Assembly (NCBI GenBank): GCA_947653315.1
Contig: CANTGP010000156.1
Location: forward strand, 1-6,990
Origin: an uncultured Lachnospiraceae bacterium
GTDB lineage: Bacteria > Bacillota > Clostridia > Lachnospirales > Lachnospiraceae
Reading direction: 5' to 3'
DNA length: 6,990 nt
Positions 1 through 5,577 of this stretch are shown in pieces. The position numbers and the translations under genes are program-made. The first letter of the stretch is position 1, and the number at the start of each line of letters is the position of its first letter. Under the pieces are notes generated by a model. That model did no database searches. It worked only from the letters and a program-made list of their open reading frames with translations, and was not told the DNA's origin.

Positions 1-215
1 GGAAATGGGCAGGGATGCCCATTTCAGTCCGAGGCGGCAAGGATGCCGCTTGAGGACGACCCGTAGCTTGTGAAAACCTACGCCATTCTGCTTAGAAACC
101 TCCAGCCGAAATAAGTGCACGGAAAACCGGGACAGGCAATCCCGTTGCCGCTGCCCCGCAAAAAAACTCCCACCCATGCGTCCGCTTCCTCACATAACCA
201 ACCTTTCCGGCTGGA
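1..215 (+). ncRNA. Structured non-coding RNA, tentatively raiA-like
   Basis: No convincing protein gene lies here, but RNA-like pairing is dense on the + strand. Hairpin 1 is a perfect 9-bp stem (2-10 with 17-25) with loop AGGGAT. Hairpin 2 pairs 27-30 with 54-57 and 34-38 with 45-49, with loop AAGGAT. Hairpin 3 pairs CGTAG 62-66 with CTACG 78-82. A long-range 8-bp helix pairs 101-108 with 208-215 and closes a domain. Inside that domain CGGGA 128-132 can pair with TCCCG 140-144, or GGCAA 135-139 with TTGCC 145-149. Both 5' loops carry GGAU after A-G or A-A, which resembles the CsrA/RsmA target loop. Size and compactness remind me of the raiA RNA class of Firmicutes and Actinobacteria, but that is recall, not a covariance match. 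I see no T-run terminator at the 3' end, and the 5' end may lie just left of the window. That it is a structured RNA is fairly safe; the class name is not. Confidence 0.6.
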
Positions 216-222
216 CTATTAC

Positions 223-302
223 AACCGGAATAAACCGGAATAAAACCGGAATGAAAATGGAAAGGAAATGGAAAGGAAATGGAAAAGAAATGGAATTGAA
301 AT
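223..302. repeat. Helically phased GGAA purine array upstream of the first promoter
   Basis: GGAA begins at 227, 237, 248, 259, 270, 281 and 292, giving spacings of 10, 11, 11, 11, 11 and 11 bp. The left part is three copies of AACCGGAAT (223-231, 233-241, 244-252). The right part is four head-to-tail 11-bp units (259-302), two of them identical GGAAAGGAAAT, then GGAAAAGAAAT and GGAATTGAAAT. The last unit contains the promoter -35 hexamer. Short A-tracts share the period, so the DNA may be intrinsically curved or may offer several protein sites on one face. It could also be a simple purine minisatellite with no function. Confidence 0.8.
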
Positions 303-304
303 AA
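291..304. promoter_or_regulatory. Candidate regulator site, copy 1 (overlaps the -35 box)
   Basis: TGGAATTGAAATAA here matches TGGAATTTTAATAA at 5484-5497 at 12 of 14 positions. This copy ends 14 bp before its -10 box and the other ends 24 bp before its own, a difference of 10 bp or about one helical turn. That placement suits an AraC-type activator acting on both promoters. It is inferred from two AT-rich sequences only. Confidence 0.35.
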
Positions 305-324
305 GGCGGAAAAAGCGATATACT
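296..324 (+). promoter_or_regulatory. Sigma-A-type promoter of the SBP-kinase-regulator operon
   Basis: The -35 hexamer TTGAAA (296-301) and the -10 hexamer TATACT (319-324) are separated by exactly 17 bp, and each matches the consensus at five of six positions. The predicted start of transcription is near 331, leaving a leader of about 46 nt before the GTG start at 377. The three genes that follow have gaps of 6 and 2 bp, so this promoter probably drives all of them. Confidence 0.65.
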
Positions 325-362
325 GTCTCATAAGGCATGTGAAAACAAAAAGCAGTATTTAT

Positions 363-369
363 GGAAGGA
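363..369 (+). promoter_or_regulatory. Ribosome binding site that favours the GTG start at 377
   Basis: GGAAGGA lies 7 nt before GTG 377 and is a fair Shine-Dalgarno match. The alternative ATG at 440 is preceded by an A-rich run, and its nearest AAAGGA is about 16 nt away, which is too far. The site therefore supports the longer form of the first lipoprotein. Confidence 0.55.
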
Positions 370-376
370 TAAAAGT

Positions 377-2056
377 GTGAAGGAAACAAAGGAAACGGAA
401 ACAAAGGAAACGGGAACAAAGGATAAGAAAAAAAAGAAGATGAAAAGGCGTGCGGCGTTATTTGCGCTGGTTATGTGCCTGTCCATGGCAGGCTGTACAA
501 GCGCCGGAAAAACCGTCCGGGATACGGAGCCGGAACCTGCCGGGGAGGATGTGGCCGCATGGCCCAAATATGCCGGGGAAGCGGTCACGTTTGACTGGTA
601 TGTGAATTATTCATGGTTTACGGCAGGCTGGGGGGAGAATATGGTTTCCAAAAAGATTACGGAGGAAACCGGAGTAAGCCTGCGTTTTATTACGCCGGGG
701 GGAAACGAAAGCGAAAAGCTCAATGCATTAATCGCATCGGACTCCCTGCCGGATTTTATTACGCTTGGCTGGTGGGAACCGCAGGTGAATGAGATGATTG
801 ACGGCGGTATGGTTTATGCCCTGAATGAATTGGCGGACCGGTATGATCCGTATTTTTACCATGTCAGCAATGCCGATGTGGTAAATTGGTATACCAGGGA
901 GGACGGTAATATATACGGCTATCCGAATTCCAGTTTTACGGCAAAGGATTTGGAGGAACAGGACCGGATTGGTTCCAACCAAACGTTCCTGGTGCGGAAG
1001 GATATTTATGAGGCAATCGGAAGCCCTGACATGACGACGCCGGAGGGATTTAAGGCGGCGGTGGAAAAGGCGTATCAGATGTTTCCGGAAGTGGACGGGG
1101 AACCGCTGATTCCGGTGGGGGCACATGTTTTTAATAATCAGGGGAACGTTTCTTTTGACAAGTATCTGATGAACTTTCTTGCCGTTCCTTTTGAGGAAAA
1201 CGGTGAAGTGTACGACCGTTATACCGATGAGGATTATATCACTTGGCTTAAGATGTTCCGCAGCCTGGGGGAAGAAGGGCTGCTTTCCGATGACATTTTT
1301 ATCGACCAAAGGACCCAAATGGAAGAAAAGATGGAAAAGGGCCGGTATTTCTGTATGATTTACCAGTATACGGATTTGGTGTCGCAGCAAAAGGAACTGG
1401 CTGCCAGCCATCCGGAGCGGATTTACCTGGCGGTGGACGGACCGAAAAATGCGGCGGGGGATGCGCACACGCTGACGACGACCGGGATTAACGGCTGGAC
1501 CGTGACGATGATATCGAAGAACTGCGCGCACCCGGAACGTGCCATCGCTTTTTTGGACTATCTGCTCAGCGAGCAGGGACAGTTGCGCGTTTTTCTTGGG
1601 GTGGAGGGGGAGACGTTCGATTATGTGGACGGAAAACCCGTGGTAAAGGAAGGGGTTTCCGAATTGTTAAATACGGACCGTGCGGAATACAACAAGAAGT
1701 ATGGTGCGGATAATATGTACTGGATGCTCCAAAATAATGTGATGCAGCTTAAATGGGCGCAGGAACCGGCAAAGCCGCTGCGGCAGATTATGGAATGGTC
1801 TTACCGCTATGCGGTTTATAACGGGCAGTACGATTCCTTTTTGCCCGGCGAATCCAAAGAGGCTTATATGGAAAACCGGATTGTGGAACTGTGGAGCGAA
1901 ACGCTTCCGAGGCTTTTGCTGGCGGAGTCGGAGGAACGGTTTGACGAAATCTTTGCCGGGTTTTTGGAACAACGCGACGCCTGCGGTTTCCGGGAAGTCC
2001 AGGAGGCGAAAACGGAACTGATGCGGAAGGCGAAGGAAAAGCTGGGAATGGAATAA
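377..2056 (+). CDS. Extracellular solute-binding lipoprotein, LplA/LipO-like (large family-1 SBP)
   Basis: This is a 559-residue secreted binding protein of the large LplA/LipO-like group that usually serves carbohydrate ABC importers. With the GTG start, residues 1-21 form a charged K-E-T-rich tail. Then comes a normal lipoprotein signal peptide from M22 (KRR, hydrophobic core, lipobox M-A-G-C with C40 as the lipidated cysteine) and an acidic Pro/Glu linker to about residue 66. The binding fold starts with a beta strand at 69-79, and 'SDSLPDFITLGWW' (121-133) resembles the usual 'sgd.PDi' segment. The segment at 368-400 (TTGINGW, then HPERAIAFLDYLLSEQG) is also typical of the family. ATG 440 would give a clean signal peptide and 538 residues; GTG has the better ribosome binding site. 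The kinase starts 6 bp downstream. No permease follows directly, so the protein may feed a distant importer or act as a sensing partner of the kinase. The ligand is unknown. Confidence 0.88.
   Translation: MKETKETETKETGTKDKKKKKMKRRAALFALVMCLSMAGCTSAGKTVRDTEPEPAGEDVAAWPKYAGEAVTFDWYVNYSWFTAGWGENMVSKKITEETGVSLRFITPGGNESEKLNALIASDSLPDFITLGWWEPQVNEMIDGGMVYALNELADRYDPYFYHVSNADVVNWYTREDGNIYGYPNSSFTAKDLEEQDRIGSNQTFLVRKDIYEAIGSPDMTTPEGFKAAVEKAYQMFPEVDGEPLIPVGAHVFNNQGNVSFDKYLMNFLAVPFEENGEVYDRYTDEDYITWLKMFRSLGEEGLLSDDIFIDQRTQMEEKMEKGRYFCMIYQYTDLVSQQKELAASHPERIYLAVDGPKNAAGDAHTLTTTGINGWTVTMISKNCAHPERAIAFLDYLLSEQGQLRVFLGVEGETFDYVDGKPVVKEGVSELLNTDRAEYNKKYGADNMYWMLQNNVMQLKWAQEPAKPLRQIMEWSYRYAVYNGQYDSFLPGESKEAYMENRIVELWSETLPRLLLAESEERFDEIFAGFLEQRDACGFREVQEAKTELMRKAKEKLGME
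388..423 (+). repeat. 15-bp tandem repeat encoding K-E-T-E-T at the first lipoprotein's N-terminus
   Basis: AAAGGAAACGGAAAC (388-402) is followed by AAAGGAAACGGGAAC (403-417, 14 of 15 identical) and a partial third copy, AAAGGA (418-423). In the frame from GTG 377 it adds K/E/T residues ahead of the signal peptide. The GGAAACGG core recurs in the linker repeat of the second lipoprotein, in the same codon phase (GAA ACG). Confidence 0.75.
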
Positions 2057-2062
2057 AATGGA

Positions 2063-3850
2063 ATGAAAAAGAGACAGAAGCTAGACGGGCTGAAACTGAA
2101 TAAAAAATTTACGCTGGTAATCAGTTGCCTTGTGATACTGCCGATTTCCGTCATGGCCGCTATCCTGTTTTACAACATGGAGCAGAACGTAATCCGTGAA
2201 AACCGGAATTACATGCAGTATACCATGGAACGCAACAAGGACAACATTTCGAAAAACATTGCGTCCGTAACGATGACGACACAGTTTTTCCTGAAAGATA
2301 CCCCGCTTTTGGAGATGCTTGGAAAAGCGGCAAGGCAGGAGAAAACGGACACGGGGGAACTGATGGAGTTTTATCATTCCGATGTAGCTTCGCTGGAACG
2401 GCTGGTCAACAACAATACGTTACTGTACGGGGTGCGCGTCTATGCCGTGAATGACAGTGTGCAGGAAATGATGCCCATTTTGTACAGCCGTTCCCGGATG
2501 GAGCGGATGGAATGGGCAGGGGAAGAAGATTACGAGGGCTGGCATTTTGATTACCGGGACCGTTTATTTGATAACCGGGACGGGGAACGGATTGCCTCCT
2601 TTGTGACGGAGATTGGGGATTATGAAAACGGGCGGATTGGCGTGCTTGAGACGGCGGTTACCATGGAAAATCTCCTTCCGCCGCTGTATGAGGATATCCG
2701 GGATGAGTGGAGCTGTTTCGTTTCGGAGGAGGGGAATCTTTATTTCGGCGATAACGTGCAGGAAAACTCCGGGGAATTTGTGCGGCTTAAAATGGAGGAA
2801 GGATTCGGAAAGGACGGCATATACACGGCTTATACCGAGCAGGGCGGGGAGCATTTAATCGTTTCTTACCTGTATATACGGGAAATGCGGGGGACGCTGC
2901 TGTCCGTGAAAAATATTACGGAAAATGTGCGTTACGTATACCGGATGAGGAACGCTTTCGTGGCTGCCATGTTGGTGCTGGCCGCAGGGCTGGCACTTTT
3001 CGTCAATTTTATCGTAACCAGGCTTTTGGGAAAATTTTATGATATCTTAAAGTCCATACGCATGATACAGAAGGGCGATTTGGGGATACGCATCCAAAAC
3101 TGCGGAAACGACGAAATGGGCGAGATGGGGACGCAGATTAATAAAATGCTGGACCGCATCGGGCAGCTTATGAAAGAAAACATTGACAGGGAGGTTTTGG
3201 CAAAAAATTCCCAAATCCGTGCCCTGCAGAATCAGATTAACGCCCATTTTATTTACAATGTCTTAGAGTCCGTGAAGATGATGGCGGAAATCGATGAGGA
3301 ATATGCCATATCGGATGCGGTGACTTCGCTCGGAATCCTGTTGCGTTACAGCATGAAATGGGTATCCGGCAATGTGACGGTAGGGGAGGAAATCGAATAT
3401 GTGAAAAATTACCTGCTGTTAATGAATCTGCGCTTTGATTACGAAATCTATCTGTCATTAAATTTGCCGGAGGAGATTTTGAAACAGGAAATACCGAAAA
3501 TGTCCCTGCAGCCGATTGTGGAGAATGCGATTTACCACGGAATCGAGGAACTTGCAGAGGATACCAATATTTATATCAAAGGCATGTTAAAGGACGGCGA
3601 CTGTATCCTGGAGATTTCGGATGCCGGAAAAGGCATGGATGAGGATACGTTGGAAAGGCTCAGGAAGAAGATGGACGGTGAAATCGAAACGGACGGGGGA
3701 ACCGGGGGCGGCATCGGCTTAAAGAATGTACAGGACAGGATCCGTATGAGTTTCGGGGAACCGTACGGAATTGACATTGCTTCCAAGGCAGGCTGCTATA
3801 CGAAGGTCACGCTGCGTGTGCCCGCCCGCCAAAACAGACATGGGGTGTAG
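2063..3850 (+). CDS. YesM-type sensor histidine kinase (HPK7-like)
   Basis: A 595-residue membrane kinase that senses an extracellular signal and phosphorylates the next gene's product. In order: a basic N-terminus, TM1 (about 16-37), an extracellular sensor region of about 260 residues, TM2 (about 297-318), a HAMP linker (about 319-372), and the His_kinase domain with phosphoacceptor H395 in QINAHFIYN. The ATP-binding domain follows, with an N box at LQPIVENAIYHG (N488), a G1 box D520-A-G-K-G524, and a glycine-rich G2 box at 545-552 followed by LKNVQDRI. All catalytic boxes are intact. The H-box has Ala where the family usually has Pro (QINPHF). The gene starts 6 bp after the lipoprotein stop with no strong ribosome binding site of its own; GGGAATGGA lies within the end of the upstream gene, so translational coupling is likely. 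The signal is unknown, but family and context suggest a carbohydrate. Confidence 0.95.
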   Translation: MKKRQKLDGLKLNKKFTLVISCLVILPISVMAAILFYNMEQNVIRENRNYMQYTMERNKDNISKNIASVTMTTQFFLKDTPLLEMLGKAARQEKTDTGELMEFYHSDVASLERLVNNNTLLYGVRVYAVNDSVQEMMPILYSRSRMERMEWAGEEDYEGWHFDYRDRLFDNRDGERIASFVTEIGDYENGRIGVLETAVTMENLLPPLYEDIRDEWSCFVSEEGNLYFGDNVQENSGEFVRLKMEEGFGKDGIYTAYTEQGGEHLIVSYLYIREMRGTLLSVKNITENVRYVYRMRNAFVAAMLVLAAGLALFVNFIVTRLLGKFYDILKSIRMIQKGDLGIRIQNCGNDEMGEMGTQINKMLDRIGQLMKENIDREVLAKNSQIRALQNQINAHFIYNVLESVKMMAEIDEEYAISDAVTSLGILLRYSMKWVSGNVTVGEEIEYVKNYLLLMNLRFDYEIYLSLNLPEEILKQEIPKMSLQPIVENAIYHGIEELAEDTNIYIKGMLKDGDCILEISDAGKGMDEDTLERLRKKMDGEIETDGGTGGGIGLKNVQDRIRMSFGEPYGIDIASKAGCYTKVTLRVPARQNRHGV

Positions 3851-3852
3851 AG

Positions 3853-5442
3853 ATGAAAACGGTTTTGATTGTGGAAGACGAAAAATTAATACGGCAGGGA
3901 ATCCGTGCGATGATTCAGCGCAGCGGCGTTCCGGTGGAAGTGCTGATGGAATGCGGCAACGGGGAAATGGCGTTGGAAATTCTGCAAAGCCAAAAGGTAG
4001 ACGTGATGTTTACCGATATCCGTATGCCCAAAGTAAACGGAATCGAACTGGTGCAAAGGATGCAGGAACTTCCCCATAAACCGATTACCATAGCCATCAG
4101 CGGGTATGCGGATTTTGCCTATGCGGTGGAAATGCTGCGCTTAGGGGTGCGGGAGTATCTGTTAAAGCCGGTGGAAAGGGAGAAGCTGTGGGATATCCTG
4201 CGGAAACTGGAGCAGGAGATTACGCAGAAGCAGGAAAGCAGCCGGACAAGCAGGCGTCTCGGACGCCAGCAGTTAAAATACCTGATGTTGAACGGACAGA
4301 TTACGGAAGAAGAACTGCATACCATGCAGTCCGAGTATGAAAGCGAGTTGGATTTGCAGAGCTATTATGTGTATGCCACGAATCCAAGAGAGTGTACTCT
4401 CCGAGAGTATACTCTCCAAGAGTGTACTCTCCAGGAGCGGACTCTCCAGGAGCAGACTCTCCAGGAGCAGACTCTCCAGGAACCCGATTTCCAAGAGTCC
4501 GCTCCAAAGGAAGCCGCTCCCATGGAAGATAATTATATTTACCTGCATAATGTGGAAGGTTCCGATATTTATCTGGTAACGGAAAAAAACGCGGAGCTGC
4601 TTTTAAAAAACGAACTGGTAAGGGAATATGTGGGAACCAGTACGCTCCATGGCGGAATCCGGAAACTGCGGGAGGCTTATGGGGAAGCGGTGGAAGCGAG
4701 GGGATATGCCTTTTGCAGGGAGCGGAAGGTTTACCGTTTCCATGAGGAGGAAAAACAGATTCCGGACAATTTTTACGGCCAGGGGAAAAAACTGGTTGGG
4801 GCGGAAATGAAACTGCAGAGGGTACAGCTTCTTGGTACGGATAAAACGGAAGAACTGACAAAGGCATGGAACGGATTGTTTTATGCCGTCAGGAACGGAT
4901 GGGTTTCCCCGCCGGAGTTTGCAGAGTGCATCGGAGACTTTTTTAGGGAAATGAGAAAAACTTACCGGAATGCGCTGACCGGGGAGGAGGGAAAACTGGA
5001 GCGGTTGGCAGAACCGTTTGGTTTTCCGGCGCTGTCCGCCTGGCAGACGGAGTTCATGGACTGGCTGCTCGCTTTTCATGAACGGCTGGGCAGCCAGTTT
5101 GATACGAACCGGAATCAGAAGAAGATTCGGCTGGCAGTGGATTACATCCGGGAAAATTACGGCAGGGACCTGAACATGGCGGTGGTTTCCAATCATATTT
5201 CCATGAATTATTCCCTGTTTTCCTATCTTTTCAAGGAGTATACCGGAAGTAATTTTGTCAATTACCTGAAGGGAATCCGTATGGAGGAAGCAAAGAAACT
5301 GTTAGCCGGAACGGATATGCGGATTATGGAAATCAGTGCGAGGGTCGGCTATGAAAACGAAAAGCATTTCATGAAAACCTTTAAGGCATCCTGCGGGGTG
5401 TCGCCCAGCGAATACCGGAAAAACGTGAAGACGGACGAATAG
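3853..5442 (+). CDS. YesN-type response regulator (REC + AraC-family HTH) with an internal pentapeptide repeat
   Basis: A 529-residue cytoplasmic transcription factor and evident partner of the kinase, starting 2 bp after it. The receiver domain (1 to about 120) has acidic residues E8-D9-E10, phosphoacceptor D55 in FTDIRMP, S83 in AISGY and K105 in LLKP, all as expected. Residues about 120-178 form a charged linker and the start of the middle region. Residues 180-224 are a 5-residue tandem repeat, six good copies of E-x-T-L-(Q/R) and then three degenerate ones. The middle region resumes at about 226; GTSTLHGGIRKLREAYGEAVEA (261-282) resembles the degenerate GGDEF-like domain of YesN regulators. 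The C-terminal AraC HTH (about 422-524) is complete, ending in the ISARVGYENEKHFMKTFK and GVSPSEYRK signatures. It should activate nearby transport genes. The repeat is the odd feature: it keeps frame, so the protein is probably functional. Confidence 0.95.
   Translation: MKTVLIVEDEKLIRQGIRAMIQRSGVPVEVLMECGNGEMALEILQSQKVDVMFTDIRMPKVNGIELVQRMQELPHKPITIAISGYADFAYAVEMLRLGVREYLLKPVEREKLWDILRKLEQEITQKQESSRTSRRLGRQQLKYLMLNGQITEEELHTMQSEYESELDLQSYYVYATNPRECTLREYTLQECTLQERTLQEQTLQEQTLQEPDFQESAPKEAAPMEDNYIYLHNVEGSDIYLVTEKNAELLLKNELVREYVGTSTLHGGIRKLREAYGEAVEARGYAFCRERKVYRFHEEEKQIPDNFYGQGKKLVGAEMKLQRVQLLGTDKTEELTKAWNGLFYAVRNGWVSPPEFAECIGDFFREMRKTYRNALTGEEGKLERLAEPFGFPALSAWQTEFMDWLLAFHERLGSQFDTNRNQKKIRLAVDYIRENYGRDLNMAVVSNHISMNYSLFSYLFKEYTGSNFVNYLKGIRMEEAKKLLAGTDMRIMEISARVGYENEKHFMKTFKASCGVSPSEYRKNVKTDE
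4390..4524 (+). repeat. 15-bp coding tandem repeat (pentapeptide E-x-T-L-Q) within the response regulator
   Basis: Six 15-bp units at 4390-4479 follow the pattern GAG-NNN-ACT-CTC-CAG; the variable codon reads Cys, Tyr, Cys, Arg, Gln, Gln. The last two complete units are identical. Three degenerate units follow (4480-4494, 4495-4509, 4510-4524), each beginning GAA or GAG, with Pro and Ala replacing Thr and Leu. The first three units are self-complementary (AGAGT / ACTCT). A gradient from identical to degenerate copies suggests growth by slippage, so copy number may vary between strains. Confidence 0.9.
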
Positions 5443-5483
5443 ACGGTATGCCGGAACACGGAGTCGAAAATATTGCACCTTTT

Positions 5484-5497
5484 TGGAATTTTAATAA
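5484..5497. promoter_or_regulatory. Candidate regulator site, copy 2 (upstream of the second lipoprotein)
   Basis: TGGAATTTTAATAA matches the element at 291-304 at 12 of 14 positions. It ends 24 bp before the TATGAT box, placing it at roughly -50 to -37, where an AraC-type activator could contact polymerase. A small inverted repeat, TAAC-T-GTTA (5495-5503), overlaps its right end. No experiment or wider alignment supports it yet. Confidence 0.35.
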
Positions 5498-5518
5498 CTG
5501 TTAATGCCAGTATGCGGA

Positions 5519-5527
5519 TGCTATGAT
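5519..5527 (+). promoter_or_regulatory. Extended -10 promoter of the second lipoprotein gene
   Basis: TG-C-TATGAT is a full extended -10 element, and the hexamer matches the consensus at five of six positions. No good -35 hexamer lies 16-18 bp upstream (best about three of six), which is typical of extended -10 or activator-dependent promoters. Transcription would start near 5534, giving a leader of about 44 nt. The 135-bp gap (5443-5577) shows no clear intrinsic terminator, so read-through from the regulator gene is also possible. Confidence 0.55.
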
Positions 5528-5560
5528 AAATACGTAAAGCAGCAAACGAAATACATAATC

Positions 5561-5569
5561 AAAGGGAGG
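5561..5569 (+). promoter_or_regulatory. Strong ribosome binding site of the second lipoprotein
   Basis: AAAGGGAGG lies 8 nt before ATG 5578. It is the best Shine-Dalgarno match in the window, much stronger than those of the kinase and regulator genes. This fits a binding protein made in excess over regulatory proteins. Confidence 0.8.
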
Positions 5570-5577
5570 AAAAAAGG

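Noticed and set aside
2..31. Intrinsic terminator of an upstream gene
   Set aside because: The hairpin is strong but is followed by AGTCCGAG instead of a T-run, and it stacks beside a second similar hairpin, which fits a structured RNA better.
111..170. Cobalamin riboswitch suggested by the GCCGCTGCCCCGC stretch and GGAAAACC
   Set aside because: The AAAGGGAA segment and the downstream CAGRAYAC-type B12 box are missing, and no cobalamin-related gene follows.
92..331. Small minus-strand open frame across the RNA and the purine array
   Set aside because: Its product is a run of Phe/Pro/Ser created by the complementary pyrimidine array, and it overlaps the strong RNA pairing.
728..1531. Long open frame on the minus strand (267 codons) opposite the first lipoprotein
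   Set aside because: It lies wholly antisense to a well-supported gene, its product is rich in His/Arg/Ile with no recognisable domain, and it is explained by the codon bias of the plus strand.
4390..4524. CRISPR array or broken gene at the repeat
   Set aside because: Units are 15 bp with no spacers, and the reading frame stays open from the receiver domain through a complete AraC HTH.
4301..4867. Minus-strand open frame with repeats of the type GESAP / GEYTL
   Set aside because: It is the reverse complement of the response regulator's 15-bp repeat. Any 15-bp array stays open in all frames that lack a stop, and the plus-strand protein has clear domains on both sides.
4603..5196. Minus-strand open frame of 197 codons opposite the response regulator
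   Set aside because: It is antisense to the middle and HTH regions of a clear gene, with no start context or family resemblance.
5443..5500. Terminator after the response regulator, given the T-rich run at 5480-5492
   Set aside because: No stable GC-rich hairpin directly precedes the T-run. CCG...CGG near 5450 is only 3 bp and too far away.
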